Shown here: in pieces, positions 43,902 through 52,078 of the stretch
Numbering within the stretch: the first letter of the stretch is position 1
How the letters are laid out: the number at the start of each line of letters is the position of its first letter
Assembly (NCBI GenBank): GCA_963774455.1
Contig: CAVZFD010000003.1
Location: 248,001-312,000, forward strand
From: DATFVA01 sp963774455
Lineage (GTDB): Bacteria > Bacteroidota > Ignavibacteria > Ignavibacteriales > Ignavibacteriaceae
Direction of reading: 5' to 3'
Length of the DNA: 64,000 nucleotides
Notes under the pieces: generated by a model
Databases searched by the model: none
Seen by the model: the letters and a program-made list of their open reading frames with translations, nothing else
Told to the model about the DNA's origin: nothing
Made by a program: the position numbers and the translations under genes

Positions 43902-45461
43902 TCAAACCGGCAAAGTAATTGTTATAGTATTACCGGATTCTGCTGCTTCAATTATCAAGTCTCCTCTGTGCATTTTGATAATATCTTTGCAAACTACCAG
44001 GCTGATATCTGTTCTTTCAATATTCTTTATATTAGAGGATTCATCAGTTAAATTTCGTAAAGTAGTTTCGGAAATTGCCTTGCCAGTATCGTGAAAAATG
44101 ATTTCAATTTCATTTTTATCTTGCAGGAAAGAAGCGGAAATATTAAGGATTCCCCCGGTTAACATTGATTCCGAAGAAATCAATAGAAGATTCAAAAACA
44201 CCTGTTCCAGCAGGTTTTCATCAGCGGAAATTTCAGGAAATTCATTTGGAATTGAAGGGATAATTTTAATGTTTCTGAAATTAGAAAACTTTTTTACAAC
44301 ATAAATGGCCTGTCTGAGCACCGGATTAATATCTATATACTTAAAATCCGGTTTTTCATAACTTGTGAACGATAAAATATTTCTGATGCTTTCCCTTATT
44401 CTCAATGCTTCCTGTTTTATGATGTTATAATCTTCCTTAAAAGATTCATTCCCTGATTCCGAGAGTAAACTTTCACTATATATAATGATTCCTGTAAGGG
44501 GGTTATTAATCTCATTTGCGATTTCATTTGCCATTTTTCCTATAGAGGCAAGCTTTTCCGATTCAATCAACTGGGACTGTGTTCTAAGAAGCTGCCGCTG
44601 CATTTTATTAAATGAATTCGCAAGTATTCCAAGTTCAGCCTTTCCCGGAGGGATTGAATGTGTAAAATCACCCTGTGCCACTCTCTTAGTCCCTTCTACA
44701 AGGTTACTGACAGGTTTTCCGATAACATATTTGATGGAGAAGTATGCAATAACCGAGGCAAGAAATGCAAAAATGATTGTTAAGGAAATCAAAAGCAATT
44801 GAGTCTTCTTTAAGCTATTAATAACTCTGTCCATAGATACTTCGATTTCAATGAATCCCAGAATTACCTCTGAAGGATCATGAGCAGAGGTCCCTATTTC
44901 TTTTTTTCCGCTTTTTATTACTTCAGTCTCATTTAGATTTTCTGCCGGGTGACATGAATTACTGCAACCGGGTTCATTATATATCGGCAAGGAATAATCT
45001 ATTATTTTTGACTGTTCATTGATTCTGTATTGATTGAAATTTTTAATATTTGTATTTGATCTGTCATTTCGATCATTGTGACAGCTTCGACAAAGATCAT
45101 TATTCTGAGAGATATCCTTGTTCAATTCTGATGGCTTTGATGAATAGACGATCTGACCCTGATGGTTCAATATCCTTGCAGATTTAATTTCTTCTGTTTC
45201 AGCGATACTTTTTACTGCTAGAGAAATTTCTTCCCGTCTGTTCTTTAGCATACTAAATCTCAGGATTTTTTCAATTGTTCTGCTTAATTGTTCTGTGTTA
45301 TTGCTGATAGCAGAGATTGCGTCCTCTTTTTGTTTTACCAGGCTGAATATGGAAAAGAGGCTCATCATTATGATTATAATTATCCCAAGCAGTATAGAAA
45401 TACGTGTTGAGATGCTTATATATTTTAATCTACTAAATATTCCCATAAGAGATATTATCAT
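43902..45461 (-). CDS. Membrane heme-type sensor with degenerate histidine kinase core
   Basis: 519 residues. Membrane helix (about 21-41), extracytoplasmic sensor domain (about 45-218) with one CxxCH (C124-H128) and one CxxxCH (C166-H171), helix (about 220-243), HAMP and a kinase-like end. The H-box reads IANEINNPLTG, with Asn316 where the phospho-accepting His should be. The N-box (NLLLISSES) lacks its Asn, G1 reads DTGKAI and the Gly-rich lid is absent (RTDISLVVCKD). It is thus probably a pseudokinase that senses redox or ligand through c-type heme and acts allosterically. Encoded between TSUP exporters and a receiver. Confidence 0.8.
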   Translation of the reverse strand: MIISLMGIFSRLKYISISTRISILLGIIIIIMMSLFSIFSLVKQKEDAISAISNNTEQLSRTIEKILRFSMLKNRREEISLAVKSIAETEEIKSARILNHQGQIVYSSKPSELNKDISQNNDLCRSCHNDRNDRSNTNIKNFNQYRINEQSKIIDYSLPIYNEPGCSNSCHPAENLNETEVIKSGKKEIGTSAHDPSEVILGFIEIEVSMDRVINSLKKTQLLLISLTIIFAFLASVIAYFSIKYVIGKPVSNLVEGTKRVAQGDFTHSIPPGKAELGILANSFNKMQRQLLRTQSQLIESEKLASIGKMANEIANEINNPLTGIIIYSESLLSESGNESFKEDYNIIKQEALRIRESIRNILSFTSYEKPDFKYIDINPVLRQAIYVVKKFSNFRNIKIIPSIPNEFPEISADENLLEQVFLNLLLISSESMLTGGILNISASFLQDKNEIEIIFHDTGKAISETTLRNLTDESSNIKNIERTDISLVVCKDIIKMHRGDLIIEAAESGNTITITLPV

Positions 45462-45473
45462 ATCCCGTGTAAA

Positions 45474-45785
45474 TTATTCGTGGTGAGAGATCCTGGTGAC
45501 ATTCATTCCAAACCTTTTAAGTATAAGGTCTGTTCCAAAGGCCATTATTGATCCGAGTGATGCCATAACCAGGGTCACCACAATTGCATACAGGGTTTTG
45601 TCATCATTGTACAGCTCTGCTATCCACAGGTTAACCCCCGTGAGATCTTTGGTATCGATGACCATATTTAAAGGAGATTCTTCTTTCCCGCCCATCTCGC
45701 TTCCGTAAGTCAGATTACTCCCTGACCGTAGAGAGCTTAGGCACAATAAAATTAAGGTTAGCATTACTATTTTTTTAAATTGCAT
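45474..45785 (-). CDS. Small membrane protein of the TSUP operon
   Basis: 103 residues. A signal peptide (about 1-22) is followed by a short periplasmic part and one membrane helix (about 66-86; VVTLVMASLGSIMAFG) with a short cytoplasmic tail. No known domain recognised. It lies between the first TSUP exporter (12 bp) and the heme-type sensor (12 bp), so it may be an accessory to either. Confidence 0.65.
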   Translation of the reverse strand: MQFKKIVMLTLILLCLSSLRSGSNLTYGSEMGGKEESPLNMVIDTKDLTGVNLWIAELYNDDKTLYAIVVTLVMASLGSIMAFGTDLILKRFGMNVTRISHHE

Positions 45786-45797
45786 TTTTATCCTCTT

Positions 45798-46847
45798 TTA
45801 ATGCTCAATTGATAATCTTTTTTCTTTCCTGGCCTCAATAAATAACTTTATGCAAATGACAAGGGTCATCAAAACCGAAGCACCAATAACCAGGATTCCC
45901 GCGATATCCGAATATATGGGGATATTCGTCATTTTATAAATCTGTTCTATTACTACGGAAATTCCGGCAAAGGCAATCATCACAGCGAAGAGAAGTCTTA
46001 TTCCATACCCCCGGATGTATTTTACAGCTGTAACTCCAAGTTGTGCCCCAATAGCCGCCCCGATCAGCATAAAGAAGGCTGCAATGATTTCCACCCTTCC
46101 TTTAATAGCATAAGTGAGACATCCATAAGCTCCACTGAAAAGAACACTCATTAAGTCCGTACCGACAGCAATAGCAGTAGGGCAGCCAATAAGGTAAACC
46201 AGTGCAGGCATTCTAATAAATCCTCCTCCTACACCCATAAATCCCGAAAGAAATCCTGTGACGAGAAAAATTAAAAGAACTATCCAGAGCGACACAGATT
46301 CAATACCGGATGTAGGAAACGATACCATAGGTGGAATCTTTACTTTATAGAGCCTTTGCGACAAACGGACTTTCTTCTTCTGGGGTTTATCTGTTGAATT
46401 GATTTTTGAAGAATCATTCTGTGATGGACGTACAACGAAATAATCATACATCATAAAGATTGACAAACCCAGCAGAAGAATAATGTAGCTCCATCGCACT
46501 ATCTCCCCCACATTACCCACTTTTTCCAGGATCATCACTACCTGGGATCCTCCTTCTACCCCGAGGACTGAAGCCACGATGGAAATAGATCCCAGCTTCC
46601 AATCCACATTTCCCATTTTACTATGTTTTTTTGTAGCAACAATAGACTTCCCGAAAATATGTGCCAGGTCAGTTCCTATCGCATAGGACATATGAAAACC
46701 AAAAATGTTAAGGGCTGGTGTTACAATCCAGGCTCCTCCAACTCCAAAAAACCCTCCAAGGACTCCCACACAGAACCCGATCAGTATCAATAGCAGTACA
46801 TTAAATTCAATTCCTGCCACAGGTAGATAAATGTTAAAAATATCCAT
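45798..46847 (-). CDS. TSUP (TauE/SafE) family sulfite/sulfonate exporter, copy 1
   Basis: 349 residues with about eight to nine membrane helices and the two internal TSUP repeats (GVLGGFFGVGGAWIVTP and SGFMGVGGGFIRMP). Family members move sulfite, sulfoacetate, taurine-derived or sulfur anions. It differs from its two neighbours at conserved places: VGGAW for VGGGW, DLAHIFGKS for DLANIFGQ. It is one of three tandem paralogues. Confidence 0.88.
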   Translation of the reverse strand: MDIFNIYLPVAGIEFNVLLLILIGFCVGVLGGFFGVGGAWIVTPALNIFGFHMSYAIGTDLAHIFGKSIVATKKHSKMGNVDWKLGSISIVASVLGVEGGSQVVMILEKVGNVGEIVRWSYIILLLGLSIFMMYDYFVVRPSQNDSSKINSTDKPQKKKVRLSQRLYKVKIPPMVSFPTSGIESVSLWIVLLIFLVTGFLSGFMGVGGGFIRMPALVYLIGCPTAIAVGTDLMSVLFSGAYGCLTYAIKGRVEIIAAFFMLIGAAIGAQLGVTAVKYIRGYGIRLLFAVMIAFAGISVVIEQIYKMTNIPIYSDIAGILVIGASVLMTLVICIKLFIEARKEKRLSIEH

Positions 46848-46878
46848 ATACTATTCCGTTCAATAATGAGAAAATAGT

Positions 46879-47928
46879 TTAAGCTAATTCACTCTTCCTG
46901 GATTTTTCCTTTCTTGATTCTATTACCAGCCTTGCAATAATAATTATCGTCATTGTTACGGCAGTTCCCATAAGAACGATACCAGCCGATGTCTGGTAGA
47001 ATGAAACCAGGGAGAGTTTATATACCTGTTCCAGAGCAACGGAGCATCCGGCGAACACGATCATTATAGCGAACAGAAGCCGTATACCATAACCTTTGAT
47101 GTACTTAATAGCTGTTGCGCCTATCTGGGCGCCTATTGATGCCCCGATCAACATGAAAAATGCTGCGATAAATTCTACGCGTCCTTTAAGAGCATAAGTA
47201 AAACAACCGTATGCTCCTGCAAATAACACACTCATCAGATCAGTACCGACGGCGATAACTGTAGGAACACCAATGAGATATACCAATGCAGGCATTCTTA
47301 TGAACCCCCCTCCAACACCCAAAAATCCTGATAGAAATCCAGTTACAAGAAAAACAAGGAGAACTATCCACAGTGAAACAGACTTAATATCCGAAGCCGG
47401 GAGAGATATCATGGGAGGAATTTTTATGTTATGCAATCTAACTGCTATTTTACTCCTTGTCTCTTTCTGTTTCCCTTCAGAACTGTTTTTTAATTGACGC
47501 GGACTTACCACGAAATAATCATAGAACATAAAACCGCTCAATCCAAACATCATTATGAGGTAACACCATCGAACAATTTCGCCTGCACTCCCCAACTTCT
47601 CCAGTTCCAGGATCACCTGTGAGCCTAATTCAAGTCCGACAATTGATGCTAAAATTGAAATAAACCCCAGTTTCCAGTCTATATTCCCCATTTTCTGATG
47701 TTTTTTTGTAGCTCCAATCGACTGTCCGAATATATTTGCAAGATCAGTACCAATTGCGTAGGCCATATGGAAACCGAAAATGTTTAACGCCGGAGTTACT
47801 ATCCAGCCTCCACCTACGCCAAAAAATCCTCCCAGAACCCCGACACAGAATCCGATCAATATTAAAAGGAGTACATTAAACTCAATTCCAGCGACAGGTA
47901 AATAAATATTAAAAATATCCACATTCAA
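46879..47928 (-). CDS. TSUP (TauE/SafE) family exporter, copy 2
   Basis: 349 residues, same fold as copy 1 and very similar at the N-terminus (DIFNIYLPVAGIEFNVLL). Both Gly-rich repeats are intact (GVGGGWIVTP; GVGGGFIRMP). It lies 31 bp from copy 1 and 30 bp from copy 3. Sequence and spacing indicate tandem duplication. Substrate is not determinable from sequence; sulfite is favoured by context. Confidence 0.9.
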   Translation of the reverse strand: MNVDIFNIYLPVAGIEFNVLLLILIGFCVGVLGGFFGVGGGWIVTPALNIFGFHMAYAIGTDLANIFGQSIGATKKHQKMGNIDWKLGFISILASIVGLELGSQVILELEKLGSAGEIVRWCYLIMMFGLSGFMFYDYFVVSPRQLKNSSEGKQKETRSKIAVRLHNIKIPPMISLPASDIKSVSLWIVLLVFLVTGFLSGFLGVGGGFIRMPALVYLIGVPTVIAVGTDLMSVLFAGAYGCFTYALKGRVEFIAAFFMLIGASIGAQIGATAIKYIKGYGIRLLFAIMIVFAGCSVALEQVYKLSLVSFYQTSAGIVLMGTAVTMTIIIIARLVIESRKEKSRKSELA

Positions 47929-47958
47929 TCCGGTTTTGTTTTTAGAAAATGTACAGAC

Positions 47959-49002
47959 TCAATTTTGTTTTCCAGTTTCAATTATAACTTTACTGATAAT
48001 GACCATTGACATCGTTACTGCAGTGCCAATCAAAAATATGCCCGCTATAGTCTGGAAAAGTGGATGCCGGGTTATTTTATAGAACTGTTCTACAGCCACA
48101 GAAAAACCAGCAAATATTATCATTACTGCAAACAGTAATCTTATACCATACCCTTTGATGTATTTAACAGCTGTAGATCCTATCTGGGCACCTATTGACG
48201 CTCCGAACAGCATTATGACAGCAGCTACCAGTTCCACACGTCCTTTTAAAGCATAAGTGAAACATCCATATGCTCCGCTGAATAATACTGTAATCAAACT
48301 GGTTCCGACAGCAATTGCAGTCGGAAGTCCTATGAGATACACAAGAGCGGGCATTATGATAAACCCTCCACCAACGCCCATAAATCCCGAAAGAAATCCT
48401 GTGAACAAAAAAATCAAAAAAATTACCCAGATTGAAACTCTGTCAATATCTGATGCCGGGAAAGAAACCATGGGAGGCAGGTTTAACTTGTATAATTTCT
48501 CAGAAATTTTGCTTCTTTCTATTCCTGGCTTCGTCCCGGGTTTTTTAAGTTGTTCTTCCTCTATTCTCTTCAACATTTTTGGCTGAAGAACAAAGTAGTC
48601 ATACAGCATGTAGCATCCCAGGGAAAATAGCATCATCATATAACACCATCGTACAACCATTCCTACGTCCCCCGATTTCTCAAGAGCAATTATTACTTCG
48701 GACCCAATTTCAAGTCCGATTACGGAAGTAATTATTGAAATAAAACCCAGCTTCCAATCAATGTTACCCATCTGCTGATGTTTTTTAACCGCCCCTATTG
48801 TCTGACCGAATATATTTGAAAGGTCTGTTCCGATAGCAAATGCCATATGAAAACCAAAGATGTTCAGGGCGGGGGTCACGATCCATCCACCTCCTACTCC
48901 GAAAAATCCTCCAAGTATTCCTACACAGAAGCCTATAATTAGTAATAAAAAAATATTAAAATGGATTCCTGCAACCGGCAGATAGATATTGAAAATGTCC
49001 AT
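47959..49002 (-). CDS. TSUP (TauE/SafE) family exporter, copy 3
   Basis: 347 residues from the ATG at 49002, chosen because AAAGGAAGAT stands just before it; an in-frame start at 49029 would add nine residues. It has both Gly-rich repeats (GVGGGWIVTP; GVGGGFIIMP). It is first of the three in the direction of transcription and follows the SUMT gene by 49 bp, linking sulfur-anion transport to siroheme synthesis. Confidence 0.89.
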   Translation of the reverse strand: MDIFNIYLPVAGIHFNIFLLLIIGFCVGILGGFFGVGGGWIVTPALNIFGFHMAFAIGTDLSNIFGQTIGAVKKHQQMGNIDWKLGFISIITSVIGLEIGSEVIIALEKSGDVGMVVRWCYMMMLFSLGCYMLYDYFVLQPKMLKRIEEEQLKKPGTKPGIERSKISEKLYKLNLPPMVSFPASDIDRVSIWVIFLIFLFTGFLSGFMGVGGGFIIMPALVYLIGLPTAIAVGTSLITVLFSGAYGCFTYALKGRVELVAAVIMLFGASIGAQIGSTAVKYIKGYGIRLLFAVMIIFAGFSVAVEQFYKITRHPLFQTIAGIFLIGTAVTMSMVIISKVIIETGKQN

Positions 49003-49051
49003 ATCTTCCTTTAAAAGATTCGGTATCAAGAAACTAGTTGAACATGCACAA

Positions 49052-49831
49052 TCACATCAATTCTTTGATCAAGGATTTACTGCTTTCAAACCAGGAAATA
49101 TCGTTTCTAAGGGCTACTGTTGGACTTATCATAATTATAACAGGAGGATGAAAATTTTGTTCTTTGAACTCATTTGATATTTCGTCTATTCTTCCGGTAA
49201 TAGTTCTTTGCTCAGCCAAAGTGCCATTCTCGATCACCGCCGCCGGCATAGAGGGATCCATTCCATGTCGAATAAGTTCGCCGCATATTTTATCTATTCG
49301 TGAGGCACCCATATAAATGATAAGATTAGTATTCTTTAAACCCGCAAGTTTATCCCATTCAACCTGTGTCTCAGATTTCCCCGGACATTCATGCGCAGTT
49401 ATAAGAACACATTGAGTTATGAGTCCGCGATGAGTAATCGGAATCCCGCTGTAAATAGGTGCGGCAAGCCCTGCTGTAATACCCGGTATTACCTCAAATT
49501 CAATTCCTTCAGCTTTTAGAGCAGCGGCTTCTTCAGAACCCCTTCCAAACACAAACGGATTCCCGCCTTTGAGTCTTAATATTTTATAACCAAGCTTTGC
49601 CTTATCAATAAGGATTTGAATAATTTTATCCTGTTCAATAGGGTGGTGCCCGGATTCTTTTCCCACAAAGATCAGTTCACAACTGTTCTTACAATAAGCA
49701 AGAAGCTCAGCATTAATCAACCTGTCGTATACTATCACATCAGCTTCCTTTAGTACCCTGAGGGCTTTCAGAGTAATGAGTTCCGGATCCCCCGGTCCAG
49801 CACCCCCGATATAAACTTTTCCATATTCCAT
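49052..49831 (-). CDS. cobA: Uroporphyrinogen-III C-methyltransferase (SUMT)
   Basis: 259 residues of the CobA/CysG-C family. Motifs GAGPGDPELITLKA near the N-terminus, YDRL, LKGGNPFVFGRGSEEA near 84-99 and ITAGLAAPIYSGIPITHRG (about 117-135) are all present. It uses two SAM to make precorrin-2, the first step towards siroheme needed by DsrAB. It is a stand-alone enzyme; the dehydrogenase/chelatase is encoded 0.6 kb upstream at 50454. Confidence 0.94.
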   Translation of the reverse strand: MEYGKVYIGGAGPGDPELITLKALRVLKEADVIVYDRLINAELLAYCKNSCELIFVGKESGHHPIEQDKIIQILIDKAKLGYKILRLKGGNPFVFGRGSEEAAALKAEGIEFEVIPGITAGLAAPIYSGIPITHRGLITQCVLITAHECPGKSETQVEWDKLAGLKNTNLIIYMGASRIDKICGELIRHGMDPSMPAAVIENGTLAEQRTITGRIDEISNEFKEQNFHPPVIIMISPTVALRNDISWFESSKSLIKELM

Positions 49832-49851
49832 TTTATGTACCTGTCTTTTTA

Positions 49852-50436
49852 TTAAATATGCTTAAGCACATTGATGATGAGGAAGCCGGCAGTAACCACA
49901 AAAACAATGAGGAATACTGCGATAAGTATATCTGACTGGGAATCACGACTGCTCGATATATCGTGTTCCCTGGCTAAAATATTATTTATCATATTAATGG
50001 TCTTTCTTCCCGTCTTCTTAAACTCCTGATCATATTTGGCAACTTCCCGCATACTGAGTTGATTAGAACGGATAACATCGAAGAACTCGTTGTAATTGTC
50101 CGACATTTCTGAATAATCTGTTTTAAGTTCTATAATCTCATTTCCCTTAAGGGCTTTCATGCCGATAAGTTCTCCGAATTTCTGATGAAAATCCTCTTTA
50201 GCTTTCTGCCAGCGAAGGTACCGATCCTGCGAGTAGCCTCTTATCAATAGATTTTTTTCTTCACGACGGAGCTGCAATTCAGATTCCTTTAATAAATGAA
50301 CAACCTCTATTATATTTGTACTCCTCTCTATCTGCTTCGTTAAAATCCAGCCGAGTGCCCCGCTGCCGATAATCAGAAGAAGCATTATAGTGAAGGTGAT
50401 AAGTATTTTTCTTTTTAATATTTTCAGATCACTCAT
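49852..50436 (-). CDS. Two-helix membrane protein with a periplasmic four-helix-bundle sensor-like domain
   Basis: 194 residues: membrane helix (about 10-31), a helical extracytoplasmic region of about 130 residues resembling 4HB/HBM sensor domains of chemoreceptors, then a second membrane helix (about 170-190) and a stop almost at the membrane. No HAMP, kinase or methyl-accepting domain follows. It is sandwiched between the two siroheme genes. A sensor fragment that acts through another membrane protein is possible, for example the heme-type sensor of the same operon; this is inference. Confidence 0.6.
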   Translation of the reverse strand: MSDLKILKRKILITFTIMLLLIIGSGALGWILTKQIERSTNIIEVVHLLKESELQLRREEKNLLIRGYSQDRYLRWQKAKEDFHQKFGELIGMKALKGNEIIELKTDYSEMSDNYNEFFDVIRSNQLSMREVAKYDQEFKKTGRKTINMINNILAREHDISSSRDSQSDILIAVFLIVFVVTAGFLIINVLKHI

Positions 50437-50453
50437 TTTACTGCCCGGATATA

Positions 50454-51116
50454 TTATTCTAAATTGAATTCATTCATGATTTCTTTAAGATGATTCTGAG
50501 GATTCTTTTTGCCATTATCCGAAAGTATTTCTTCCCAGTTCTGTGAAGCAAACTTATTGAGAATCATTGCTCTGGTCTTCGAATCAATGTTTTTGTTTAG
50601 TGTAATCTGTTTCCGCAACTGTCCCGCCATCCTGAATATCTCCTCATAAACGGGAGAAATAAGTTCTTCAATTCTGTTTTTCATTTTTTTTGTGAAGAAA
50701 GGCGCATTACCCTGAGATGAAATTGAGATTGTCAGGTCTCCACGGACAACATTTGCGGGAAGGATAAAATCACATAAAACCGGGTCATCCACTACATTAA
50801 GCAGAATTCCTTTGCTCGTGCAGTCTTCCCTTACAGTTCGATTTATATCACGATTATTTGTTGCACTGAATACTATTCCAAAACCGTCAATATATTTTTC
50901 TGAGTATACTTTATTGATTATCTTTATGGAATTATGCTTTGCCAACTCCAGGATAGGTTTTATGATTTTGGGTGAAATTACTGTTATATCAGCCCCGAAT
51001 TTGAGAAGGGAGAGTACCTTTCTGTGAGCGACCTTACCTCCGCCCACAACAATACATTTGAACTTCTGAAGATTAATCAGAATAGGATAAAATCCGGCTT
51101 TATTACTCTTTTTCAT
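50454..51116 (-). CDS. Precorrin-2 dehydrogenase/sirohydrochlorin ferrochelatase (CysG N-terminal type)
   Basis: 220 residues. N-terminal Rossmann motif VVGGGKVAHRKVLSLL near 17 and the SPKI, FSATNNRDINR and CDFILPANVVRGDLTISISS regions match CysG-N/Met8p/SirC-like proteins, with an Asp in the ATNN-D region that may serve dehydrogenation. It converts precorrin-2 to sirohydrochlorin and probably inserts iron. It begins the operon that continues to 40842. Confidence 0.88.
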   Translation of the reverse strand: MKKSNKAGFYPILINLQKFKCIVVGGGKVAHRKVLSLLKFGADITVISPKIIKPILELAKHNSIKIINKVYSEKYIDGFGIVFSATNNRDINRTVREDCTSKGILLNVVDDPVLCDFILPANVVRGDLTISISSQGNAPFFTKKMKNRIEELISPVYEEIFRMAGQLRKQITLNKNIDSKTRAMILNKFASQNWEEILSDNGKKNPQNHLKEIMNEFNLE

Positions 51117-51242
51117 AATATTTTCCCCACCAATCGAAAAATACCCGATGTGGAAAGAAAAGCAACTTACGATGAAAAACTGTAATCTTAGTGTTGTTAA
51201 AAAATGAATAAATTCAACAGATTTGAATAATTCACCCCCGAG

Positions 51243-51257
51243 ACAAGAATTTCTTGT
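51243..51257. promoter_or_regulatory. Palindrome ACAAGAA-T-TTCTTGT upstream of the siroheme/TSUP operon
   Basis: A perfect 7+1+7 dyad about 127 bp upstream of the start of the dehydrogenase/ferrochelatase gene on the minus strand. No T-tract. A candidate operator for the long minus-strand operon. Confidence 0.4.
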
Positions 51258-51286
51258 GGGAGAAGCAGGTTAGTTTCAGTTAGTTT

Positions 51287-51649
51287 TTAATTAAAGTGCA
51301 GGGCTGTATTTAAAGTCTGATGGATGGCATCCTTCAGGTCTGGAAGATTATAGGATTTTCCTCCACCAGCAGATTCGATAAAGGCTGTATCCGTTTCGGA
51401 AGATGTAATAAAGAGGAAAGGGATATTATTTTTTGTCAGAATTCCAATATAATCAGTTCCATTCATAGTGGACAATGAATTAATATCAAAAATTATAAGA
51501 TCAGGATGCCATTCCAGGATTTCTTCAATCATTTGAGGATGTAACTGGATAAATTCTAATTCCCACATATCGGGCTGATTAATCTGATTATTAACCTGTA
51601 TTGCAGTAATTTCATCACTAATGACAGCCAGAACTTTTTTCAGCTTCAT
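51287..51649 (-). CDS. Receiver-like protein, degenerate
   Basis: About 120 residues from the ATG at 51649, preferred over the TTG at 51676 because AAGG lies upstream of it. The fold resembles a receiver: the usual acidic pair reads ISDE, the acceptor Asp may be in IIFDINS and a Ser pair in ITSSE is present, but no final Lys-Pro is seen. Likely a diverged or non-phosphorylated receiver. It lies between the SMR exporter and the siroheme operon on the same strand. Confidence 0.6.
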   Translation of the reverse strand: MKLKKVLAVISDEITAIQVNNQINQPDMWELEFIQLHPQMIEEILEWHPDLIIFDINSLSTMNGTDYIGILTKNNIPFLFITSSETDTAFIESAGGGKSYNLPDLKDAIHQTLNTALHFN

Positions 51650-51708
51650 TGAAAATGCCTTATATATCAGAAGCAATTATAGCCAATGATTCAGGTCACC
51701 AGGGACGG

Positions 51709-52026
51709 TTATTTTGCAAAAATTCGAAGTCCTGTTATTCCTATAATGATTAAAAAAATAAAGAACAATCTGACAGTTTCTTTAGATTCGCCGAATAGAA
51801 CTATACCCAGTATAGCGGTACCTACAGCTCCAATGCCTGTCCATACAGCATATGCAGTACCCACAGGGAGTTCTTTTAAAGAATAAGCAAGTAGGCCCAT
51901 ACTAATCAAGATGCTTACTATAGTAAAGACGCCAGGCCAGAATTTTGTGAACCCTTGCGAATATTTCATTCCAATAGCCCAGGCCGTTTCAAACAACCCG
52001 GCAATAAAGAGTATAAACCATGCCAT
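51709..52026 (-). CDS. Small multidrug resistance family exporter, Gdx/SugE type
   Basis: 105 residues, four membrane helices. Essential Glu13 in LFETAWAIGMKYS and the LPVGTAYAVWTGIGAVGT motif of helix 3 match the Gdx (SugE) guanidinium exporter group rather than EmrE. The gap upstream is only 52 bp and contains no visible guanidine riboswitch. It is probably unrelated to the sulfur genes. Confidence 0.88.
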   Translation of the reverse strand: MAWFILFIAGLFETAWAIGMKYSQGFTKFWPGVFTIVSILISMGLLAYSLKELPVGTAYAVWTGIGAVGTAILGIVLFGESKETVRLFFIFLIIIGITGLRIFAK

Positions 52027-52078
52027 TTTATTCCATTTTAATTATTATTTTTTAATTTCAGTAGGAGGCCTTTTCATA

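Noticed and set aside
51709..52078. Guanidine riboswitch expected before a Gdx-type exporter
   Set aside because: The upstream gap is only 52 bp, AT-rich, and shows no riboswitch-like conserved elements.
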